Part shown: positions 13,699 through 19,674 of the stretch, piece after piece
Numbering within the stretch: position 1 is the first letter of the stretch
Layout: each line of letters starts with the position of its first letter
From: JBHPCZ01 sp042573625
GTDB taxonomy: Bacteria; Desulfobacterota; Desulfobacteria; Desulfobacterales; UBA11574
DNA length: 19,674 nucleotides
Direction: 5' to 3'
Assembly: GCA_042573625.1 (NCBI GenBank)
Contig: JBHPCZ010000062.1
Span: 1-19,674, forward strand
Notes under the pieces: generated by a model
The model's input: the letters and a program-made list of their open reading frames with translations, nothing else
What the model was told of the DNA's origin: nothing
Databases searched by the model: none
Made by a program: the position numbers and the translations under genes

Positions 13699-14457
13699 AT
13701 GACAGTATTTGTAGGTGGTAGAAAATATACGCCCGGAATGTACGCAAAAAAAAGGTTGAGTACTGCTGAGCTGGTTGAGCGTTATATGAAAGATCGAGAA
13801 CAAAGGCGCCTTCAAAAGAAAAAGGGTAAGATCGTTCAAAAGATTCCTCCGACGATCTGTTTTTCCAGAAAAATTGGGGTCGGCGCTTTGGAGGTCGCGG
13901 ATATCCTGTCGGAAAGAATCGGTTATCAAGTTTTTGACCGGCAGATACTGGAAAAAATCGCCAGCCAGGCAAAACTGAGTGAAAAAACGGTTGCCTTTTT
14001 TGACGAGATCTATCCGGGCAGAATGAGTGAATTGTTGGCGATGATTTTTGGCGAAAAATCTTTTATAAAAAGCGACTATACCAGACATCTGTTTAGTGCT
14101 GTTCTGTCAATTGCTTTTTTAGAGCCCGCCATATTCGTGGGACGGGGGACCCATTTGATTTTGCCCCGGGATCGGACTCTGGCGGTTCGTTTTATCGGTG
14201 GACGAAACCATCGAATCAAGCGCCTTACAAAAATTCTTAAGGTAGACGAAAGCGGGGCGGATAAAAAGTTAAACCAAATCGATAAAGAGCAAAAAGATTT
14301 TTTCAAAAAAGTTTATGGCAAGAAAGAAGCGTCTCCGTATGAATTTGACCTGGTGATCAACTTTGATTATATCGGCAGGCCGAAATGGGCAGCGGATATT
14401 GTTGAGGCAGCCTTCAAAACTAAATTCGGCGATGAGATTGAAAGCAGTTCGGTTTAA
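13699..14457 (+). CDS. Cytidylate-kinase-like family protein
   Basis: A protein of 252 residues. Residues 1-50 are basic (QRRLQKKKGK) and not part of the kinase fold. From residue 53 it follows the cytidylate-kinase-like pattern: ICFSRKIGVGALEVADILSE, then YQVFDRQILEKIA, FDEIYPGRMSELL, AIFVGRGTHLIL and VRFIGGRNHRIKRL. Family members usually have SRxxGSGGxxIA at the phosphate loop; here it is SRKIGVGALEVA, with Gly-Gly reduced to Gly-Ala. Nucleotide kinase activity is therefore uncertain and the protein may be a nucleotide-binding regulator. It lies between two cNMP-fold paralogues and behind its own sigma-54 promoter with the upstream dyad. The downstream cNMP-fold gene follows after 67 bp and probably shares its transcript. 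Confidence 0.8.
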   Translation: MTVFVGGRKYTPGMYAKKRLSTAELVERYMKDREQRRLQKKKGKIVQKIPPTICFSRKIGVGALEVADILSERIGYQVFDRQILEKIASQAKLSEKTVAFFDEIYPGRMSELLAMIFGEKSFIKSDYTRHLFSAVLSIAFLEPAIFVGRGTHLILPRDRTLAVRFIGGRNHRIKRLTKILKVDESGADKKLNQIDKEQKDFFKKVYGKKEASPYEFDLVINFDYIGRPKWAADIVEAAFKTKFGDEIESSSV

Positions 14458-14524
14458 ATCCACCTGTAGTTAATGGAATTGGATTCAACATCGACAACTA
14501 TCGGTTTAAGAAAGGAGGAAAATT

Positions 14525-15007
14525 ATGGCAGAAGTCAGCGAGTTTAAAAAATTGGCCTTTTTTGGTGCGTTTTCTGAAGCGCAGCTAGAAGAACTTTCAA
14601 AAATCACGGAGCAAAGATCTTTCGAAAAAGGTTCTTTTGTTTACCAGAGGGGTTACAGGGCCGATCACATTTATGTCGTCACCAAAGGATTGGTTAGCCT
14701 GAACAGGTATGAACCCGGTGAGAAGGTGGGGATCTCTTTTGAGAAAAGAGAGCGGGGGGAGTTTTTTGGCACAGCATGTTTCATGAAGCCGCAGGAATAC
14801 ACATTGACTGCTGTTTGCATGGGAGATGTTGAAGTCATGGCGATTGATGCCGACAAACTGTTCGATCTTTGTGAGCAGGATCCTGAACTGGGGTATAAAT
14901 TTTTAAAAGAGGTCGCAACAGTCTATTTCGAACGCTACAAAGTCGCCAAAAGGCAGATTCATGAAATGGTCAGAACTCCGACGATTATAACAGGTCTTCC
15001 AGGGTAA
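14525..15007 (+). CDS. Single-domain cNMP-binding-fold protein, paralogue
   Basis: A protein of 160 residues that aligns without gaps to the one at 12721 (about 53% identity by hand count). It contains the CRP-type beta-roll (YQRGYRADHIYVVTKGLVSL, FGTACFMKP, IDADKLFDLCEQDPELGYKFL) and ends before any helix-turn-helix. T83 and Y92 occupy the positions where cAMP binders have Glu and the phosphate-binding Arg. The shared C-terminal stretch AKRQ-HEM--P-IIT-LP is conserved between the two paralogues and may be an interaction tail. AAAGGAGG 5 nt upstream supports the start at 14525. Probably co-transcribed with the kinase-like gene 67 bp upstream. Confidence 0.87.
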   Translation: MAEVSEFKKLAFFGAFSEAQLEELSKITEQRSFEKGSFVYQRGYRADHIYVVTKGLVSLNRYEPGEKVGISFEKRERGEFFGTACFMKPQEYTLTAVCMGDVEVMAIDADKLFDLCEQDPELGYKFLKEVATVYFERYKVAKRQIHEMVRTPTIITGLPG

Positions 15008-15025
15008 CGATGTCGTTGATGACGG

Positions 15026-15073
15026 GAAAGGGGATAGCGAATGACACAGAAAATATCATTCCTGTCCCCTTTC
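15026..15073. other. Long hairpin before livK
   Basis: GAAAGGGGATAG, a bulged C and GAATGA pair with TCATTC and CTGTCCCCTTTC: 18 pairs including one G-T wobble, with an 11-nt loop. No T-run follows, so a standard intrinsic terminator is unlikely. It lies 18 bp after the cNMP-fold gene and 100 bp before livK and could end or stabilise a transcript, or be a dispersed palindromic repeat. Confidence 0.6.
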
Positions 15074-15173
15074 AATCGTAAATCGAAGTTAGAAACAACT
15101 GCGAAAGATGGTGGGGTTATATCTTTCAGCGATCTTAAACGTTAACACCATTAATTATAAGGAAGGTAGTAAA

Positions 15174-16343
15174 ATGAATAATATCAAATTAACAAAAGCC
15201 TGGATGATCATTGGCGTGGTTATGCTTTCACTGGCGCTGGCAGGCCCAGGTGCGGTATGGGCTAAAAAACCGGTAGTCATAGGACTTCAGGGACCCATTA
15301 CCGGACCTTGGGCCTATGAGGGGCAAATGGCCCGACAGTCTTGTGAGATCGCAGCCCAGTTGATAAATCAAAAAGGTGGCATTTTAGGCGGACGCATGGT
15401 CGAAGTTCGCGTGGTTGATGACGAGGGTCAACCAAAAACAGGCGCCCTGGCAGCCACAAAACTCGTTGGCCAAAGAGATGTCGTTGCCGCTGTCTCTACA
15501 TATGGTTCATCAATCTGTGAACCGGCTTCCAATATTTATGAAAAGTTCAAAAAAGTGAATATCGGCTATGGGGTCACAGCGGTACGGTTGACCCAGCGGA
15601 ATATGAAATATTTTTTCCGCACCTGCGGCAGGGATGACTCCCAGGGGAATTTTTTTGCAAAGGTTGCCAAAGAAAGGTTTAACGCAAAAAGAATCGCAAT
15701 CATGCACGATAACACCGCTTTTGGGAAAGGGCTTGCAGAAGATACAAAGCGCGGGCTCAAACAGATGATCGATTCCGGGAAAACTCAAATCGTATATTAT
15801 GATGCTATTACACCCGGCGAAAAGGATTTTCATGTAATGCTTACCGAGCTACGGGAAGCCAAACCTGACTTGTGGTATTTTACCGGTTATTATGCGGAAG
15901 CCGCGCTTTTGGTCAATCAGGCAAGGGAAATCGGCATTAAATGTCCTTTTGTCGGTGGAAATGCGGCCATTAATGATGAATTTGTTAAAATTGCCGGATT
16001 GAGTGTTGCCAAGGGCTGCTTTATGACCAATGAACCGCTGCCGTCTGATCTTCCTTATCCCGAGGCCAAAGAATTCTTAAAGGCTTACAAGAATAAATTT
16101 GGTGAGATTCCTTCAAGTCCATGGCCGATTTACGCTGCGGACGCACTCAATATTATTGCCCATGCCATTAACAAATCGGGTTCCACGGATGCCGATGTTC
16201 TTTCAGATTATCTCAGAAATAAAGTGAACGGCGTCCCGGGCGTGACAGGACCGATCGGCTTCACCCAACAGGGAGACCGGGAAGGTGTTCCGTTTTATAT
16301 GTATGTCGTGGATTCGAAAGGACGCATTGTAATTTCCAAGTAG
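15174..16343 (+). CDS. livK: Branched-chain amino acid-type ABC transporter, substrate-binding protein
   Basis: A periplasmic binding protein of 389 residues that captures the substrate and delivers it to the LivHM pore. A signal peptide covers residues 1-30 (basic start, hydrophobic IIGVVMLSLALAG, cleavage after AVWA). The mature protein begins KKPVVIGLQGPITGPWAYEG and follows the type I LivJ/K fold with GGRMVEVRVVDDEGQP, STYGSSICEP and MHDNTAFGKG. There is no lipobox Cys at the cleavage site. AAGGAAGG lies 7 nt before the ATG at 15174. Members of this family also bind amides, urea or aromatic acids, so the substrate is open. It heads the five-gene transporter set; livH follows 34 bp downstream. 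Confidence 0.92.
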   Translation: MNNIKLTKAWMIIGVVMLSLALAGPGAVWAKKPVVIGLQGPITGPWAYEGQMARQSCEIAAQLINQKGGILGGRMVEVRVVDDEGQPKTGALAATKLVGQRDVVAAVSTYGSSICEPASNIYEKFKKVNIGYGVTAVRLTQRNMKYFFRTCGRDDSQGNFFAKVAKERFNAKRIAIMHDNTAFGKGLAEDTKRGLKQMIDSGKTQIVYYDAITPGEKDFHVMLTELREAKPDLWYFTGYYAEAALLVNQAREIGIKCPFVGGNAAINDEFVKIAGLSVAKGCFMTNEPLPSDLPYPEAKEFLKAYKNKFGEIPSSPWPIYAADALNIIAHAINKSGSTDADVLSDYLRNKVNGVPGVTGPIGFTQQGDREGVPFYMYVVDSKGRIVISK

Positions 16344-16377
16344 TGATTTGAAAGTAAACGCACAAAGCGGAGGGATC

Positions 16378-17289
16378 ATGCAAGTCATTATCGAGCAAAT
16401 CATCAATGGCCTGACGATCGGCTCCTTCTATGCGCTGATTGCTCTGGGATATTCCATGGTATACGGCGTATTGAAGTTGATCAATTTCGCGCACGGTGAT
16501 TTTTTTGCCCTGGGTTCCTATCTCGGTTTTACGATGCTTGTTTTTGGTTCCGCTCTGGTGACATCCCATTTCGGATTATGGGGAGGTTTGATTGCGGCGA
16601 CCCTGGTGGCCGCAATCTGCCTCGCCCTTGTCGGTATTATGGTGGAACGGGCCGCATATCGTCCGATTTATGCGTCAGGACGTCTCCCGGCGGTTGTTTC
16701 CGCCCTCGGTGCTTCCATTTTACTTCAGAATGCCATTATGGTCATCTGGGGACCGCGGTATCAGGCCTACCCGGCATCGCTAATTCCAAACATTCACCTT
16801 CATTTGGGGGGCATCCATATCACACTTCTTCAGTTGGTTATCCTGATTATGTCCCTTTGTCTCCTGGGCATTCTCTATTATGTGATTCAAAAAACAACCT
16901 TTGGTGCAGCCATTAGAGCAACAGCCTTGGACCGGGATACAGCCTCACTCATGGGAATCAACTTTAACACGGTCATTCTTTTTATATTTACGATAGGGCC
17001 CGCCCTGGGAGCAGTAACCGGTGTAATGGTCGGCAGTTATTATCGCCAAATAAGTTTTACCATGGGTTGGAATTACGGGCTTAAAGCCTTTACAGCCACC
17101 ATACTGGGAGGGATCGGCAACCTGCCGGGCGCCATGTTTGGCGGGCTTATCTTGGGTGTTCTGGAAATGTTGGGCTGTGCTTACATATCGGCCGCCTGGA
17201 AGGATGTCTTTGTATTTTTAATTTTGATTTTGGTTTTAATCTTTCGCCCTACGGGTCTATTTGGTGAAACCATAGCAGAAAAAGTATAA
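16378..17289 (+). CDS. livH: Branched-chain amino acid-type ABC transporter permease LivH
   Basis: An inner-membrane permease of 303 residues with about eight hydrophobic helices. It has the family opening IINGLTIGSFYALIALGYSM, YGVLKLINFAHGD and the cytoplasmic coupling segment GAAIRATALDRDTASLMGIN, where it contacts the ATPases. GGAGGG just before the ATG at 16378 decides the start over an in-frame TTG at 16348. It pairs with LivM, whose gene begins 4 bp after this stop. Confidence 0.93.
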   Translation: MQVIIEQIINGLTIGSFYALIALGYSMVYGVLKLINFAHGDFFALGSYLGFTMLVFGSALVTSHFGLWGGLIAATLVAAICLALVGIMVERAAYRPIYASGRLPAVVSALGASILLQNAIMVIWGPRYQAYPASLIPNIHLHLGGIHITLLQLVILIMSLCLLGILYYVIQKTTFGAAIRATALDRDTASLMGINFNTVILFIFTIGPALGAVTGVMVGSYYRQISFTMGWNYGLKAFTATILGGIGNLPGAMFGGLILGVLEMLGCAYISAAWKDVFVFLILILVLIFRPTGLFGETIAEKV

Positions 17290-17293
17290 TCGC

Positions 17294-18250
17294 ATGAAAA
17301 ATAACATATCTTTTAAATCTGATCGAAAAATACATATTGATAAAATATGGTTTTTTGTCGTTCTTGTTCTGCTTTTCGTCTACCCTTTTATGGTGAGTAA
17401 TTACTATATTGATGTGGCATTTTTCTTCGGTATTTACGCCCTGCTGGGCCTAAGCCTCAATATTGTTCTGGGTGAAGTGGGGCTTTTTGATCTGGGACAT
17501 GCCGGGTTTTATGCCATCGGTGCGTATACAACAGCAATTATCAATACCCGGTTGGGTATTCCGATTCTTGTCTTACTGCCCGTGAGTGCTTTCGCCGCCG
17601 GTCTGTTCGCTTATGTGGTGTGCTCTCCGGTTATCCACTTGAAGGGCGACTATCTGTGTATTGTAACCATCGGTATGGGCGAAATCGTTCGATTGGCCCT
17701 GCTAAACAATCCTTTTGATCTCACCGGCGGACCGAACGGTGTATTTGGTATTGATTTTCCTTCCTTTGGTATTTTTGAAATCGATTCTTCCATTAAATTT
17801 TACTTCTTAATATGGGCAGTTGTGGCCTTGAGTATTATCGGGCTTATTCAACTCCAGCACTCTCGCATCGGCCGGGCCTGGAACTGCATCCGTGAGGATG
17901 AAATTGCCGCCGAAGCCAATGGAATTGATGTCCGATATTATAAACTTCTGGCTTTTGTCTTGGGCGCTGCCCTGGCCGGGGTAGCCGGAAACATCTATGC
18001 CAGCAAGCTGATGATCGTATCTCCTGAGAGCTTCAGCTTTATGGAGTCGTGCATGCTTTTCTGCATCGTGCTTATCGGCGGCATGGGTTCCATCCCGGGC
18101 GTAGTCATCGGTGCTGCGGCGATCAGTCTCTTCCCGGAAATTTTTCGCCCCTTTGCTATGTACCGAATGCTTATTTTTGGCCTGGTAATGATTGTCATGA
18201 TGATATTTCGTCCCGGCGGCCTCTGGCCAAGGAAAAGGGGAGTGATATAG
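17294..18250 (+). CDS. livM: Branched-chain amino acid-type ABC transporter permease LivM
   Basis: The second pore subunit, 318 residues, with about eight to nine membrane helices. Typical segments are ALLGLSLNIVLGEVGLFDLGHAGFYAIGAY, VVCSPVIHLKGDYLCIVTIGMGEIVRL and the coupling helix RIGRAWNCIREDEIAAEANGID. GGMGSIPGVVIGA near the C-terminus is also usual. The gene starts 4 bp after livH with no clear ribosome site, which suggests translational coupling. A short hydrophilic N-terminal stretch of about 17 residues precedes the first helix. Confidence 0.93.
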   Translation: MKNNISFKSDRKIHIDKIWFFVVLVLLFVYPFMVSNYYIDVAFFFGIYALLGLSLNIVLGEVGLFDLGHAGFYAIGAYTTAIINTRLGIPILVLLPVSAFAAGLFAYVVCSPVIHLKGDYLCIVTIGMGEIVRLALLNNPFDLTGGPNGVFGIDFPSFGIFEIDSSIKFYFLIWAVVALSIIGLIQLQHSRIGRAWNCIREDEIAAEANGIDVRYYKLLAFVLGAALAGVAGNIYASKLMIVSPESFSFMESCMLFCIVLIGGMGSIPGVVIGAAAISLFPEIFRPFAMYRMLIFGLVMIVMMIFRPGGLWPRKRGVI

Positions 18251-18336
18251 AGGTTCGGTTTTTATCGAAAAGGCGGTAATGAAAAGTTGAAAAATTCCCG
18301 ACGAGCAAAGAAAGCGGGACAAAAGTAAGAGAGCCA

Positions 18337-19134
18337 ATGAATCGAAACCATAATGAAATTGTTCTACAGACGCAGCATCTCACGAAAAAATTTGGCGGCT
18401 TAACTGCAGTCGACCAAATGGATCTAAAGGTGCACCGGGGAGAAATCATCAGTCTCATCGGCCCGAACGGTGCGGGCAAGACAACCGTTTTCAATGTTGT
18501 TACCGGCATATACAAGCCGGACACCGGCAACGTGATTTTTAATGGTGAAAAAATTCAGGGAAAGAAACCACACCAGATTGTTGCCAAAGGGATTGCCCGC
18601 ACCTTCCAGAATATCCGTCTCTTTCCCAACATGACCTGCCTTGAGAACATCATGGCCGGTCAACACTGCCGGGGAACCGCCGGTGTGTGTGCTTCCATAT
18701 TTAAAGCTTTTGGACAAAAACAGGAAGAGCGGCGGATTAAGGAAATCTCAGAAAACTGCCTCAGGCAAATAGGACTGGAAAAATATAAAGATGAGCTGGC
18801 AAAAAATATTGCCTACGGCAACCAGAAGATGCTGGAGATCGGTCGTGCCCTAGCTACGCATCCAAAACTGCTGGTTTTGGATGAACCGAGTAGTGGTTTG
18901 AACTTCCGTGAATCCGAAGACTTGATCGATTTTCTCAAAGACCTGGCCAAAGAAGACTTGACCATATTAATTATAGAGCACGACATGAAGGTGGTTATGG
19001 GCATCTCCGACTGGGTAACGGTGATGGATGAAGGCAAAAAGATTGCAGAGGGATCCCCTGAGAAAATCTACAGCGACCCGATGGTTATCGAAGCCTACCT
19101 GGGAAAAGAAGATGATGAAGATTCGGAGTTGTAG
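18337..19134 (+). CDS. livG: Branched-chain amino acid-type ABC transporter ATP-binding protein LivG
   Basis: A cytoplasmic ATPase subunit of 265 residues. Walker A is GPNGAGKTT (42-50), followed by the LivG segment ARTFQNIRLFPNMTCLENIM. The signature region is IAYGNQKMLEIGRALA, where most ABC proteins have LSxGQ. Walker B is LLVLDEPSSGLN (D182, E183) and the switch His is H215 in IIEHDM. The C-terminal GSPEKIYSDPMVIEAYLG is characteristic of the LivG branch. An 86-bp gap separates it from livM and the ribosome site is weak. It would work as a heterodimer with LivF. Confidence 0.94.
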   Translation: MNRNHNEIVLQTQHLTKKFGGLTAVDQMDLKVHRGEIISLIGPNGAGKTTVFNVVTGIYKPDTGNVIFNGEKIQGKKPHQIVAKGIARTFQNIRLFPNMTCLENIMAGQHCRGTAGVCASIFKAFGQKQEERRIKEISENCLRQIGLEKYKDELAKNIAYGNQKMLEIGRALATHPKLLVLDEPSSGLNFRESEDLIDFLKDLAKEDLTILIIEHDMKVVMGISDWVTVMDEGKKIAEGSPEKIYSDPMVIEAYLGKEDDEDSEL

Positions 19135-19170
19135 TTCCGTTTGGTTCAGACTGAACATGGGAGACCTGAA

Positions 19171-19674
19171 ATGACAACCCTACTAGAGGTTAAAAACTTG
19201 CATATTTCTTACGGTTCGGTGGAAGCGCTTAAAGGCATATCGCTTGACCTGAATGAAGGCGAAATTGTCACGGTCCTTGGCGCCAACGGAGCCGGGAAAA
19301 GTACCCTTCTGCGCGCGATTTCAGGACTTATCCCCCCTTGTACCGGCAGCATCAGACTCAATGGCGACCCTTTGGACAATGTGCCGGCATTTGAAATCGT
19401 ATTTAAAGGTGTTTCCCATGCACCCGAAGGTCGTTGTGTGTTTTCAACACTAACCGTTGAAGAAAATTTGAATCTTGGTGCGTATACCCAAAGAAAAAAA
19501 GCTGAGGAAATTTCAAAAACCAAGGCGCATATTTTTGATTTGTTTCCAATTCTTGTCGAGCGTCGGAAACAGTTGTCGGGAACACTGTCCGGCGGAGAAC
19601 AGCAGATGCTTGCCATCGGCCGTGCGTTAATGAGTAAGCCTCGGATTCTACTTCTTGATGAACCGTCGCTGGGC
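19171..19674 (+). CDS. livF: Branched-chain amino acid-type ABC transporter ATP-binding protein LivF, 3'-truncated
   Basis: The second ATPase subunit. The reading frame is open from the ATG at 19171 to the window end, 168 codons, so roughly the last third is missing. Walker A is GANGAGKST (about 37-45). The LivF-specific segment GVSHAPEGRCVFSTLTVEENL follows, then the signature LSGGEQQMLAIGRALM (from residue 139) and Walker B LLLDEPSLG at the very end. GGGAG 7 nt upstream supports the start. It follows livG by 36 bp and completes the LivKHMGF set. Confidence 0.93.
   Translation, partial: MTTLLEVKNLHISYGSVEALKGISLDLNEGEIVTVLGANGAGKSTLLRAISGLIPPCTGSIRLNGDPLDNVPAFEIVFKGVSHAPEGRCVFSTLTVEENLNLGAYTQRKKAEEISKTKAHIFDLFPILVERRKQLSGTLSGGEQQMLAIGRALMSKPRILLLDEPSLG

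Noticed and set aside
15087..15120. Sigma-70-like promoter before livK (TTAGAA ... TTATAT)
   Set aside because: The spacer is about 22 bp, too long, and the -35 match is poor.
15108..15173. Upstream GTG start extending livK
   Set aside because: It would put 22 extra residues before a complete signal peptide; ATG 15174 has a strong ribosome site.
17807..18337. 176-codon open frame on the minus strand
   Set aside because: It is antisense to livM, and its composition (His-rich, no domain) is that of a shadow frame.
1..19674. CRISPR array, tRNA or rRNA gene, insertion sequence, prophage or toxin-antitoxin pair
   Set aside because: No regularly spaced repeats, clover-leaf sequence, transposase or integrase motif, or paired small toxin-like genes were seen on either strand.

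Overview
The window is 19.7 kb of bacterial DNA with every recognisable gene on the + strand. The mix of families suggests an anaerobic Desulfobacterota (Desulfobacterales-like) chromosome. The clues are output-less two-component modules with Cache sensors, a pyrophosphate-type phosphofructokinase, clusters of UspA, CBS and dodecin genes, sigma-54 promoters and a LivKHMGF transporter. This taxonomic reading is inference; no marker gene is present.

Layout. (1) 2-6757 is a signalling block. It holds a 5'-truncated Cache sensor histidine kinase, two receiver-only regulators, a DASS/SLC13 anion symporter, a receiver-histidine kinase hybrid, another receiver-only protein and a tandem double receiver. 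It contains six receiver domains and two kinases but no DNA-binding, AAA+ or enzymatic output domain. (2) 7113-9337 is a stress cluster: UspA, CBS-ACT protein, dodecin, an unrecognised 63-residue protein and a second UspA. It is preceded by a near-consensus sigma-54 promoter. (3) 9579-12374 holds a 6-phosphofructokinase with pyrophosphate-type active-site residues and a two-domain NAD(P)H-hydrate repair (Nnr) homologue whose motifs are eroded in both halves. (4) 12721-15007 holds two paralogous single-domain cNMP-binding-fold proteins flanking a cytidylate-kinase-like protein. Two further sigma-54 promoters lie here. (5) 15174-19674 is a branched-chain amino acid type ABC transporter, livK-livH-livM-livG-livF, with livF cut by the window end.

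The best candidate for something undescribed is regulatory. Three -24/-12 promoters (7048, 12609, 13569) precede the stress and nucleotide-binding genes. Two of them carry the same dyad, TTTACA-N3-TGTAAA, about 120 bp upstream of the -24 box. This looks like the binding site of one unseen enhancer-binding protein controlling a stress or energy regulon of Usp, CBS-ACT, dodecin, cNMP-fold and kinase-like proteins. The output-less receiver cluster next door could feed such an activator, but nothing in the sequence proves a link.

A caution for users: the first 33 bases are a perfect reverse complement of 398-430, inside the same gene. The start of the window is therefore probably a contig-end or amplification artefact, and the apparent ATG at 17 should not be trusted.
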